From: an uncultured Atopobiaceae bacterium
GTDB taxonomy: Bacteria; Actinomycetota; Coriobacteriia; Coriobacteriales; Atopobiaceae
Reading direction: 5' to 3'
NCBI GenBank assembly: GCA_944321005.1
Contig: CALUJT010000026.1
Location: forward strand, 1-14,834
Length of the DNA: 14,834 nt
The first letter of the stretch is position 1. Every line of letters starts with the position of its first letter. The notes under the pieces were generated by a model. The model was not told the origin of the DNA. It did not search any database and saw only the letters and a list, made by a program, of their open reading frames with translations. Position numbers and translations under genes: made by a program. Shown piece after piece: positions 1-6,298 of this stretch.

Positions 1-1280
1 ACTGCGACGTCGTGATCGTGGGCTGCGGCGTGGCCGGGCTCTACTGCGCGCTCAACCTCCCGGCGGCGCTCTCGGTGGTCCTTCTCTCCAAGGGCGCCGT
101 GGAGGAGTGCGACTCCATGCTCGCGCAGGGCGGCATCTGCGTCCTGCACGACGACGGCGACTACGAGGTCTTCTTCGAGGACACGCTGCGCGCGGGGCAC
201 TACGAGAACCGCCTGGAGAGCGTGGACATCATGATCCGCGCGAGCCGTCCCATCATCGACGACCTCGTCAAGCGCGGCGTGCGCTTCGCCCGCACGGCGG
301 GGGGCGACCTGGACTACACCCGCGAGGGCGCCCACTCCCGGCCGCGCATCGTCTACCACGAGGACATAACGGGCGAGGAGATAACCACGCACCTTCTGGC
401 GTGCGCGCGCGAGCTGCCGCACGCGCGGATCCTCGAGCACACCTGCATGACGGACCTCATCGAGGGCTTCGACGCCTCCGGGCGGCGCGTCTGCCGCGGC
501 GTCGTGGCCACGGGCGAGAAGGGCGAGCGCCTGGAGATCCGCGCCGACGCCACCGTCCTCGCCACGGGCGGCGTGGGCGGCCTCTACGAGCACTCCACCA
601 ACTTCGGCTGCCTCACGGGAGACGGCTGCCGCGTGGCGGCCGAGCACGGCGTGCTCCTGGAGCACATGGACTACGTGCAGATTCATCCCACCACCCTCTG
701 GACCGAGCGGCCCGGGAGGTCGTTTCTCATCTCGGAGTCCGCGCGCGGCGAGGGCGCGCTGCTCCTCAACGACAAGGGCGAGCGCTTCGTGGACGAGCTC
801 CAGCCGCGCGACGTGGTCTCGCGCGCCATACTGGACGAGATGGCGCGGACGGGGGCGCGGCACGTCTGGCTCTCCTTCGAGCGCGTGCCCCGCGAGGAGA
901 TCGAGGGCCACTTCACGCACATCCTGGAGCGCTGCCTGGAGGAGGGGTATGACATCCGAGAGGAGCCGGTCCCCGTGGTTCCCGCCCAGCACTACTTCAT
1001 GGGGGGCATCCACGTGGACTCGGACTCCGAGACCACGCTGCCGCACCTCTTTGCCTGCGGCGAGACCTGCTGCAACGGCGTGCACGGGCGCAACCGGCTG
1101 GCGTCGAACAGCCTGCTGGAGTCGCTCGTCTTCGCGCAGCGCGCGGCGGACAAGATCATGCGCGACCGCTTCGAGGAGGACACGGCCGCGCAGCTCGCCG
1201 CCGCGGCGCGGGCGCGCTCGCGCTTCATCGCCGGGTCGCGCGACGTGACGGACGTGGCGCTTCTCACCGGCGCCGAGTGA
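1..1280 (+). CDS. nadB: L-aspartate oxidase, 5' end cut by window edge
   Basis: FAD-dependent oxidation of L-aspartate to iminoaspartate, the first step of de novo NAD synthesis (partner: quinolinate synthase NadA). The frame is open from the window edge (CDVVIVGCGVAG), so the GTG at 12 is internal and the true start lies upstream. The N-terminal dinucleotide-binding motif GCGVAGLYC is followed by EECDSMLAQGG, the flavoprotein signature SESARGEGALLLNDKGERF, the ELQPRDVVSRAI segment carrying the family's catalytic Arg, AQHYFMGGIHVD and HGRNRLASNSLLESLVFAQR. These are hallmarks of the NadB/SdhA/FrdA family, and the nadC-niaR context selects NadB. The protein ends only about 45 residues after the HGRNRLASN motif, so most of the C-terminal helical domain of long NadB proteins (about 540 aa in E. 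coli) is absent. The stop is clean and nothing suggests a frameshift. Confidence 0.93.
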   Translation, partial: CDVVIVGCGVAGLYCALNLPAALSVVLLSKGAVEECDSMLAQGGICVLHDDGDYEVFFEDTLRAGHYENRLESVDIMIRASRPIIDDLVKRGVRFARTAGGDLDYTREGAHSRPRIVYHEDITGEEITTHLLACARELPHARILEHTCMTDLIEGFDASGRRVCRGVVATGEKGERLEIRADATVLATGGVGGLYEHSTNFGCLTGDGCRVAAEHGVLLEHMDYVQIHPTTLWTERPGRSFLISESARGEGALLLNDKGERFVDELQPRDVVSRAILDEMARTGARHVWLSFERVPREEIEGHFTHILERCLEEGYDIREEPVPVVPAQHYFMGGIHVDSDSETTLPHLFACGETCCNGVHGRNRLASNSLLESLVFAQRAADKIMRDRFEEDTAAQLAAAARARSRFIAGSRDVTDVALLTGAE

Positions 1281-1287
1281 GGCGCCC

Positions 1288-1313
1288 GAGGACGGTGACG
1301 GCGCCCCGTCCTC
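1288..1313 (+). other. Intercistronic hairpin between nadB and nadC
   Basis: Perfect 8-bp arms GAGGACGG (1288-1295) and CCGTCCTC (1306-1313) enclose a 10-nt loop, inside the 61-bp nadB-nadC gap. There is no T run afterwards, so it is not a normal intrinsic terminator. It may stabilise or process the operon mRNA, and it ends about 17 nt before the nadC ribosome binding site AGGAG (1331-1335). Confidence 0.5.
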
Positions 1314-1341
1314 AGGCGTTCCGCAACGAGAGGAGATTCCC

Positions 1342-2196
1342 ATGACCGACCCGATGATCCAGATGCAGATGGACGACCACATTCGCGCGGCGCTGCGCGA
1401 GGACATGCCCTTTGGCGACGTCTCCACCGCCGCCGTCATGCCCGAGCCGCGCCCGGGGCGCGTTCAGCTCATCGCCAAGGCCGACGGCGTGATCGCCGGC
1501 CTCGCGGTCTTCTCGCGCGTGTTCTGCCTCCTGGACCCCGCCACCCGCGTGACGGTGGACGTCGCAGACGGCGCGCGCGTGAGCGCCGGGCAGCACGTGG
1601 CCACCGTGGAGGGGGACGTGCGCGTGCTCCTGGAGGGCGAGCGCACGGCCCTCAACTATCTGCAGCGTATGAGCGGCATCGCCACCTACACCGCCGGCGT
1701 GGCCGAGGCCCTCGCCGGCACCGGCACCACGCTCGTGTGCACTCGCAAGACCACGCCGGGCATGCGCCTCTTCGAGCGCGAGGCGGTGCGCCTGGGCGGC
1801 GGCTCGCTCCACCGCTACGGCCTCTCCGACGGCGTGCTCCTCAAGGACAACCACATCGACGCCGCGGGCGGGGTGGCCGAGGCCATCGCCGCTGCCCGCG
1901 CGACTGCCCCCTTCGTCGACAAGGTCGAGGTGGAGTGCGAGACCCTTGACATGGTGCGCGAGGCCGTCGAGGCGGGCGCGGACGTCATCATGCTCGACAA
2001 CATGACCCACGAGGCCATGGCGCAGGCCGTGGCCCTCATCGCCGGCCGCGCGCAGACCGAGGCCTCGGGCAACGTGGACGCGGCGAACGCCTCCGCCTAT
2101 GCGGACCTGGGCGTGGACTTCGTCTCCTGCGGTGCCCTCACGCACTCCGCCCCCATCCTCGACCTCTCCCTCAAGCACCTCGAGGTGCTGGGGTGA
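1342..2196 (+). CDS. nadC: Nicotinate-nucleotide pyrophosphorylase (quinolinate phosphoribosyltransferase)
   Basis: Decarboxylating transfer of phosphoribose from PRPP to quinolinate, giving nicotinate mononucleotide; cytoplasmic, usually dimeric. 284 aa, the normal family length. Visible motifs: ERTALNYLQRMSGIATYT (100-117); CTRKTTPGMRLFEREAV (133-149) with the substrate-binding R135-K136; GGGSLHRYGLSDGVLLKDNH (152-171) with H157, R158 and K168; VEVECE (195-200); DVIMLDNM (214-221); and the phosphate-binding end VDFVSCGALTHSAP (258-271). The ATG is preceded by AGGAG (1331-1335). It lies 61 bp after nadB, and its stop overlaps the next gene's start as GTGA, so the three genes form one operon. 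The more usual SGGI before the last barrel strand reads SGNV here; this is probably ordinary variation. Confidence 0.96.
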   Translation: MTDPMIQMQMDDHIRAALREDMPFGDVSTAAVMPEPRPGRVQLIAKADGVIAGLAVFSRVFCLLDPATRVTVDVADGARVSAGQHVATVEGDVRVLLEGERTALNYLQRMSGIATYTAGVAEALAGTGTTLVCTRKTTPGMRLFEREAVRLGGGSLHRYGLSDGVLLKDNHIDAAGGVAEAIAAARATAPFVDKVEVECETLDMVREAVEAGADVIMLDNMTHEAMAQAVALIAGRAQTEASGNVDAANASAYADLGVDFVSCGALTHSAPILDLSLKHLEVLG

Positions 2197-2744
2197 GCGC
2201 GGGCTCGGGAGAGGCCCGGCGCGGGGAGATCCTTGATGCCCTGGCAAACGCATCGGCCCCGCTCTCTGGCACGGCGCTCGCCGAGAAGTGCGGCGTGAGC
2301 CGGCAGGTGATTGTCCAGGACGTGGCGCTCCTGCGCGAGCGGGGGGAGCAGATCGTCTCCACCAACCGCGGCTACGTTCTTCTCGCCGCCTCCGCCGCGC
2401 GCCCCACGCGGCTCTTCAAGTGCCGCCACACCGCCGCCCAGACCGCCGACGAGCTCACCTGCGTCGTGGACCTTGGCGGACGCGTGGAGGACGTCTTCGT
2501 GAACCACCGGGTCTACGGCAAGGTCTCGTCCGAGCTGGGTATCTCCAGCCGCCGCGACGTGGAGCGCTTCGTGGCGGAGCTCGCCTCGGGCGTCTCGGCC
2601 CCGCTCCTGGAGGTCACGAGCGGCTACCACTTCCACCACGTGAGCGCGGAGAGCGAGGACGTCCTCGACGACGTCGAGCGCGCCCTCGCGGCCCGCGGCT
2701 ACCTCGCCGAGCTCACCGAGTACGAGGCCGCCACCTTCGCGTGA
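2193..2744 (+). CDS. niaR: NiaR-type niacin-responsive transcriptional repressor (HTH + 3H domain)
   Basis: 183 aa. N-terminal winged helix-turn-helix at about 8-62 (GEILDALANASAPLSGTALA, then GVSRQVIVQDVALLRERG), followed by a 3H domain at about 75-175. The domain is named for its conserved histidines, seen here as H79 (CRHT), H105 (NHRVYG) and H146/H148/H149 (YHFHHV). H79, E87, H146 and H148 fall where metal ligands have been described in the Thermotoga homologue. The family binds nicotinic acid and represses NAD synthesis or niacin uptake genes. The GTG start at 2193 overlaps the nadC stop by 4 bases, which implies translational coupling, so this repressor is probably made with, and controls, its own nad operon. 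The operator would lie upstream of the window. Confidence 0.9.
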   Translation: MSAGSGEARRGEILDALANASAPLSGTALAEKCGVSRQVIVQDVALLRERGEQIVSTNRGYVLLAASAARPTRLFKCRHTAAQTADELTCVVDLGGRVEDVFVNHRVYGKVSSELGISSRRDVERFVAELASGVSAPLLEVTSGYHFHHVSAESEDVLDDVERALAARGYLAELTEYEAATFA

Positions 2745-2789
2745 CGGGGATGCCCCCGCGGGACGGCGGGCGGACGGCTCCGTTTTGGG

Positions 2790-2795
2790 TATACT
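2790..2795 (+). promoter_or_regulatory. Possible -10 box for the membrane-protein gene
   Basis: TATACT (5 of 6 to TATAAT) lies 31 bases before the ATG at 2827, in an otherwise very GC-rich gap. There is no convincing -35 hexamer 16-18 bp upstream. If used, transcription would start near 2802, just before the AAGGGAG ribosome binding site (2811-2817). The TTTT at 2783-2786 with a small CGGA/TCCG stem before it might also weakly end the nad operon. Confidence 0.4.
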
Positions 2796-2826
2796 CCCCA
2801 CGTCGCAGAGAAGGGAGCCGCACGCC

Positions 2827-3786
2827 ATGGAAGACGAGAGCGTCATCAGAGACCTCGAGCCCTCGATTCCCAGGACGCCCGCCCAGGCCGTGCTCCGCAT
2901 GGTCTCGATCCTCATGGGCATCCTGGGCGCCGTCGTGCTTCTTGGCGGCGTGGCGGTGCTGGTGGGCAACGTCATGGGGCTCCTGCCGGGAGGCGACCTC
3001 TGGACAACCGTCACCTTTGGCGTGATGATCGTCGTTGCCGCCGGGCTGCTCCTCCTCACCGCTGCCCTCGGCATCGTTGCCTCCAACAACTCCGCGCGCG
3101 TGGAGCCCTATCGCTTCCTCTGCTACCTCGTGGGGCTCGCCGTGCTCGTGGCGATCGTGTGGGGCTGGGGCGTCGGCTCCTTCATCCTGTTCAACCCCAT
3201 CGTGCTCTCCACCACGATCGTCTACGTGCTCATCTGCTCGCGCCTCGCGGACAAGGTCAAGGAGGAGCACGACAACGGCGTGCGGGGCGAGACCTTCCTG
3301 CGCTCGCGCCATCAGCGCGTGCTCCACCTGCTCTCCGAGATCATCATCCTCAAGGGCGTGGTCACGCTCGTGGCGGTGCTCGTGCTCGCCTCCGCGCTCG
3401 TGGTCTACGGGGAGGGGGAGCGCGCCCTGATCTCCGGCGTGCCGGTCACGGTGAGCGACACGCTCTATGACGTTCTGGCCGTGGGAGGCGTGGCGGCGGG
3501 CGTGGGCGTGCTCGCCGGGGCGCTCGGCATACGCGGGTCCAACCGGCCGCAGAAGATCGTGCCCTTCCTCGTGGTTGCCGGGCTCTCCTTCGCCTTCGAC
3601 CTCTTGCAGGTGGCGGGCATGTTCCTCGAGCGCGGGCTCCTCGGCGTCACCTTCGACGTCATCTTCGACCTCCTCTTCATGGGGGTCTGCGTGTACCTGG
3701 CCGTGCGCGTGATGCGCCAGCCCACCCCCGAGGAGCTCGCCGCCGCCGCGGGCGTGGCGCTCGTCTCGGGCGCCGAGGACGCGTGA
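2827..3786 (+). CDS. Eight-helix membrane protein of unknown function with internal duplication
   Basis: 319 aa, no family recognised. The ATG at 2827 is chosen because AAGGGAG (2811-2817) sits just before it; a longer reading from TTG 2785 would start inside the -10-like TATACT region. Hydrophobic segments lie at about 24-53, 62-86, 96-114, 117-138, 166-194, 214-236, 243-266 and 271-296, so eight helices are likely, with a charged loop (LADKVKEEHDNGVRGETFLR) between the fourth and fifth. The two halves look alike: ALGIVASNNSARVEPYRFL (80-98) in the first matches ALGIRGSNRPQKIVPFLVV (232-250) in the second, at the same place after the second helix of each half. No signal peptide, enzyme motif or ATPase partner is visible. 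It stands alone between the nad operon and the amylase; its stop is followed after one base by a huge inverted repeat. Confidence 0.85.
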   Translation: MEDESVIRDLEPSIPRTPAQAVLRMVSILMGILGAVVLLGGVAVLVGNVMGLLPGGDLWTTVTFGVMIVVAAGLLLLTAALGIVASNNSARVEPYRFLCYLVGLAVLVAIVWGWGVGSFILFNPIVLSTTIVYVLICSRLADKVKEEHDNGVRGETFLRSRHQRVLHLLSEIIILKGVVTLVAVLVLASALVVYGEGERALISGVPVTVSDTLYDVLAVGGVAAGVGVLAGALGIRGSNRPQKIVPFLVVAGLSFAFDLLQVAGMFLERGLLGVTFDVIFDLLFMGVCVYLAVRVMRQPTPEELAAAAGVALVSGAEDA

Positions 3787-3787
3787 C

Positions 3788-3907
3788 GGGCTTGACAGAT
3801 TGCCCAGGTCAGACTTGACAGATTGCTCAGGTCAAACTGTCAAGTATCCACTTGACAGTTTGACCTGAGCAATCTGTCAAGTCTGACCTGGGCAATCTGT
3901 CAAGCCC
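3788..3907. repeat. Perfect 57-bp inverted repeat with 6-nt loop before the amylase gene
   Basis: Arms 3788-3844 and 3851-3907 are exact reverse complements; the loop is TATCCA (3845-3850). Each arm is itself built from two near-identical 23-bp direct units (3791-3813 and 3814-3836, 21 of 23 identical) plus CTGTCAAG. A unit begins CTTGACAG and continues ATTGCYCAGGTCARA. The structure fills the gap between the membrane-protein stop (3786) and the amylase ribosome binding site, leaving 24 bases to the ATG. No T run follows, so it is not a standard terminator. TTGACA occurs at the start of every unit, but no matching -10 box was found, so I do not call a promoter. Confidence 0.95.
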
Positions 3908-3931
3908 CGACCAAGACCAAGAAGGGAAGAC

Positions 3932-5455
3932 ATGAACAACGGAACCATGCTCCAGGGCTTCTCCTGGTACCTGCCCGCCGACGGCTCCCACTGGCGCCGC
4001 ATCGCCGAGCAGGCCCCCGACTTTGCCTACCAGGGCATCACCGCCGTCTGGCTCCCGCCCGCCTACAAGGCCGAGAAGGGCCGCGAGGACGTGGGCTACG
4101 GCGTCTACGACACCTACGACCTCGGCGAGTTCGACCAGAAGGGGAGCGTTGCCACCAAGTACGGCACGCGCGCCGAGTACGAGGCCGCGGTGCGCGCCCT
4201 GCAGGAGAGCGGCATCCAGGCCCTGGCGGACATCGTGCTCAACCAGCGCCTGGGCGCGGACGGCTGCGAGGACGTGCTGGCCCAGGAGGTCTCCGCCTCA
4301 AACCGGGGCGAGAAGATCGGCGACCCCCAGACCATCTCCGCCTGGACGCGCTTCACCTTCCCCGGGCGCGCGGGCGCGTACTCGGACTTCACCTGGGACT
4401 GGAGCTGCTTCCACGGCGTGGACTGGGACGACCGCGCCAAGCGAAAGGGTGTCTTCCTCTTTGACGGCAAGCACTGGGACGAGGCCGTGGACCGGGGCGA
4501 GAACGCCAACTACGACTACCTCATGGGCGCGGACGTTGACGTCAACGACCCGCGCGTCTTCGACGAGCTCGTGCGCTGGGGCTGCTGGTATGTGGACGCC
4601 TGCGGGCTGGACGGGTTTCGCCTGGACGCCCTCAAGCACATCGACCGAGGCTTCTACCTGCGCTGGCTCGACGCGGTGCGCAAGCACGCGGGCAAGGAGC
4701 TCTTCACGGTCGGCGAGTACTGGGGCCGCACGGCGGACGAGCTCCAGGCCTATCTGGGCGCCGAGAAGAGCATGTCGCTCTTCGACGTGCCGCTTCACTA
4801 CAACCTCTACCGTGCGAGCTGCTCCAACGGCAACGAGGACCTCTCGAGGATCTTCTCGGGCACGCTCGTGGAGCGAGACCCCGTGCACGCCGTGACCTTT
4901 GCCGAGAACCACGACACGCAGCCCGGCCAGGCGCTGCAGTCCTTCGTCCAGACGTGGTTCAAGCCGTCCGCCTACGCGCTCATCCTCCTGCGCGAGGCCG
5001 GCTACCCCTGCGTCTTCTACGGCGACCTCTACGGCATGCCCAACGACGGCAACATCCCGGCGGTGCGCGAGCTCCCGCTGCTGATGGAGATTCGCCGCCG
5101 CTTCGCCTACGGGGCGCAGCACGACTTCCTTGACGCGCCGGACGTCATCGGGTGGACCCGCGAGGGCGACGCCGAGCACGAGGGCTCCGGCGTGGCCGTG
5201 GTCCTCACCGACCGCGACGGCGGCGAGAAGCGCATGTTCGTGGGCGCGGGGCACTCCGGCGAGACCTGGTCGTGCGTGGTGGGCGAGCAGGACGACGTCG
5301 TGGTGGACGCCGAGGGCTGGGCGACGTTCCGCACGCTGGGCGGGCGCCTCTCGGTCTACCTGCCGGAGAGGACGGCCGACGCCCTCGAGAACGACCGTCA
5401 GCTCCACCGCATCGCCCGCGAGATCGCGGAGGACACCGAGGAGATGCGCGCCTAG
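3932..5455 (+). CDS. Cytoplasmic GH13 alpha-amylase
   Basis: 507 aa endo-acting alpha-1,4-glucan hydrolase, similar in layout to Bacillus liquefying amylases (MNNGTMLQGFSWYLPADGSH, then GITAVWLPPAYK, DVGYGVYDTYDLGEFDQKG). There is no signal peptide, so it should act inside the cell on stored or imported glucans. Catalytic residues are present: nucleophile D232 in GFRLDALKHI, acid/base E262 in GEYW, and D328 in FAENHDTQPG. The first conserved region, usually D-V-V-x-N-H, reads DIVLNQRLGAD, so the substrate-contacting His is Gln105. The residue before NHD is Glu rather than the usual Asp. A C-terminal beta domain follows from about 400. AAGGGA (3922-3927) precedes the ATG. Related hairpin repeats lie on both sides, and no promoter is obvious, so expression may depend on read-through or on the repeat structure. 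Confidence 0.94.
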   Translation: MNNGTMLQGFSWYLPADGSHWRRIAEQAPDFAYQGITAVWLPPAYKAEKGREDVGYGVYDTYDLGEFDQKGSVATKYGTRAEYEAAVRALQESGIQALADIVLNQRLGADGCEDVLAQEVSASNRGEKIGDPQTISAWTRFTFPGRAGAYSDFTWDWSCFHGVDWDDRAKRKGVFLFDGKHWDEAVDRGENANYDYLMGADVDVNDPRVFDELVRWGCWYVDACGLDGFRLDALKHIDRGFYLRWLDAVRKHAGKELFTVGEYWGRTADELQAYLGAEKSMSLFDVPLHYNLYRASCSNGNEDLSRIFSGTLVERDPVHAVTFAENHDTQPGQALQSFVQTWFKPSAYALILLREAGYPCVFYGDLYGMPNDGNIPAVRELPLLMEIRRRFAYGAQHDFLDAPDVIGWTREGDAEHEGSGVAVVLTDRDGGEKRMFVGAGHSGETWSCVVGEQDDVVVDAEGWATFRTLGGRLSVYLPERTADALENDRQLHRIAREIAEDTEEMRA

Positions 5456-5468
5456 TCTCCGTGCTACA

Positions 5469-5563
5469 TGACGGTTTGCTCAGGTCAAACCGTCAACCGT
5501 GACGGATTCCCCGGATCAGACCGTCGAGCCCTGACTTGACGGCCTGGCCCGGGGAATCCGTCG
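5469..5563. repeat. Three diverged copies of the amylase-flanking hairpin repeat
   Basis: Three 27-nt units of form TGACGG-N15-CCGTC(A/G) lie at 5469-5495, 5500-5526 and 5537-5563. The first is a perfect hairpin, TGACGGTTTG / CAAACCGTCA, with loop CTCAGGT; this loop and TTGCTCAGGTCAAAC are shared with the units at 3788-3907. The second and third pair with each other into one long stem, 5501-5528 with 5535-5562 (24 Watson-Crick pairs, 2 wobbles, 2 mismatches; loop CCCTGA), copying the 'long stem, 6-nt loop' shape seen upstream of the amylase. No T run follows. Confidence 0.8.
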
Positions 5564-5715
5564 TGTTCAGACGTCTTGTTTTGACCGGAACCCTCTTGGT
5601 TGCTCTTTCTTGGAAAGCAGGCTCTCTTCAGATAGTGCTAATTGAGCGATGCATTACCACTTATCCGTGATTTTCGACCGCTTGCAGACCAGTCAGGCAG
5701 TTACGGCAAAACAAA

Positions 5716-5745
5716 TTGACACCCCCCTCGGGGCACTCCTATGAT
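5716..5745 (+). promoter_or_regulatory. Promoter of the PTS / glycyl radical enzyme operon
   Basis: Consensus -35 TTGACA (5716-5721), an 18-bp spacer, and -10 TATGAT (5740-5745, 5 of 6). The expected start point is near 5752, about 67 bases before the first gene. It is the best sigma-70-type promoter in the window and stands before the five-gene + strand run. Confidence 0.75.
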
Positions 5746-5818
5746 TCGAAACAAGATAGAACAATAACCAAAAATAAAAATCAGGAAAGAATCAGGAAGC
5801 AGTAGGAAGGGAGAAAGC

Positions 5819-6250
5819 ATGGAACTGATTGACGAGCAGCTTGTTGTCCTCGATGCGGACTGCACGACCAAGGAGGAGGTCGTCAGCCTCATGGCCGATG
5901 CCATGGACAGGGCCGGCAGGCTGTGCGACCGGGATGCCTACGTGAGCGACGTCTTCAAGCGTGAGGAGGAGTTCAGCACCTCCATCGGCTTCGGCGTCGC
6001 GACGCCCCACGCCAAGTCCGACGCCGTCCGCGTGGCCTCGCTCGGATTCGTCCGTCTCGCCAAGCCCATGAGCTGGGACGGCGACGAGGTCTCGATGATC
6101 TTCCAGATTGCTGTGCCCATGGCCGACGCCGGGGAGCGCCACCTCCAGATCCTCGCGTCGGTCTCCCGTCACCTCATCCACGAGGACTTCAGGGAAAGGC
6201 TCGCCTCCGTCAAGACCCCCGAGGAGGTGATCGCCCTGATGGCGGAGTAG
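5819..6250 (+). CDS. PTS fructose-type EIIA component
   Basis: 143 aa cytoplasmic phosphocarrier that takes phosphate from HPr and passes it to EIIB. It is a complete single-domain EIIA of the fructose-mannitol family: the active site GFGVATPHAKSDAV (58-70) carries the phosphorylated His64, and the fold-typical ends EEVVSLMADAMDRAG (19-33) and TPEEVIALMAE are present. AAGGGAG (5807-5813) precedes the ATG at good spacing. It is the first gene of the operon, 48 bp before the EIIC. Sugar specificity cannot be read from EIIA alone; the glycyl radical enzyme and aldolase downstream suggest a 1,5-anhydrohexitol (such as 1,5-anhydromannitol) rather than fructose. Confidence 0.92.
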   Translation: MELIDEQLVVLDADCTTKEEVVSLMADAMDRAGRLCDRDAYVSDVFKREEEFSTSIGFGVATPHAKSDAVRVASLGFVRLAKPMSWDGDEVSMIFQIAVPMADAGERHLQILASVSRHLIHEDFRERLASVKTPEEVIALMAE

Positions 6251-6298
6251 CAAGAGCGTTCCGACAGTACCAACCCACCAAGAGAAGGGAAGCTCCCG

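Larger units (their letters stand above)
5456..5818 (+). other. 363-bp intergenic region: hairpin repeats, promoter and AT-rich leader
   Basis: The left part (5469-5563) holds the repeat units; the right part holds the PTS operon promoter (5716-5745) and an A/G-rich untranslated leader of about 65 bases. The stretch 5565-5710 is less GC-rich than its surroundings and contains no gene or clear dyad that I can support. It is where operator sites for the neighbouring DeoR regulator would be expected. Confidence 0.6.

Noticed and set aside
2785..2826. Upstream TTG start of the membrane-protein gene
   Set aside because: It would begin within the -10-like TATACT region and has no ribosome binding site; the ATG at 2827 has AAGGGAG.
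3852..3880. Amylase promoter using TTGACA within the palindrome
   Set aside because: At 17-18 bp from each TTGACA the would-be -10 is TGTCAA or similar, a poor match. TTGACA simply recurs as part of the repeat unit.
3788..3907. CRISPR or insertion-sequence terminal repeats
   Set aside because: The arms are separated by only 6 nt, so no cargo or spacer can lie between them, and no transposase is in the window.
4298..5407. 369-aa - strand open frame opposite the amylase
   Set aside because: Shadow of the amylase frame, no recognisable domain.
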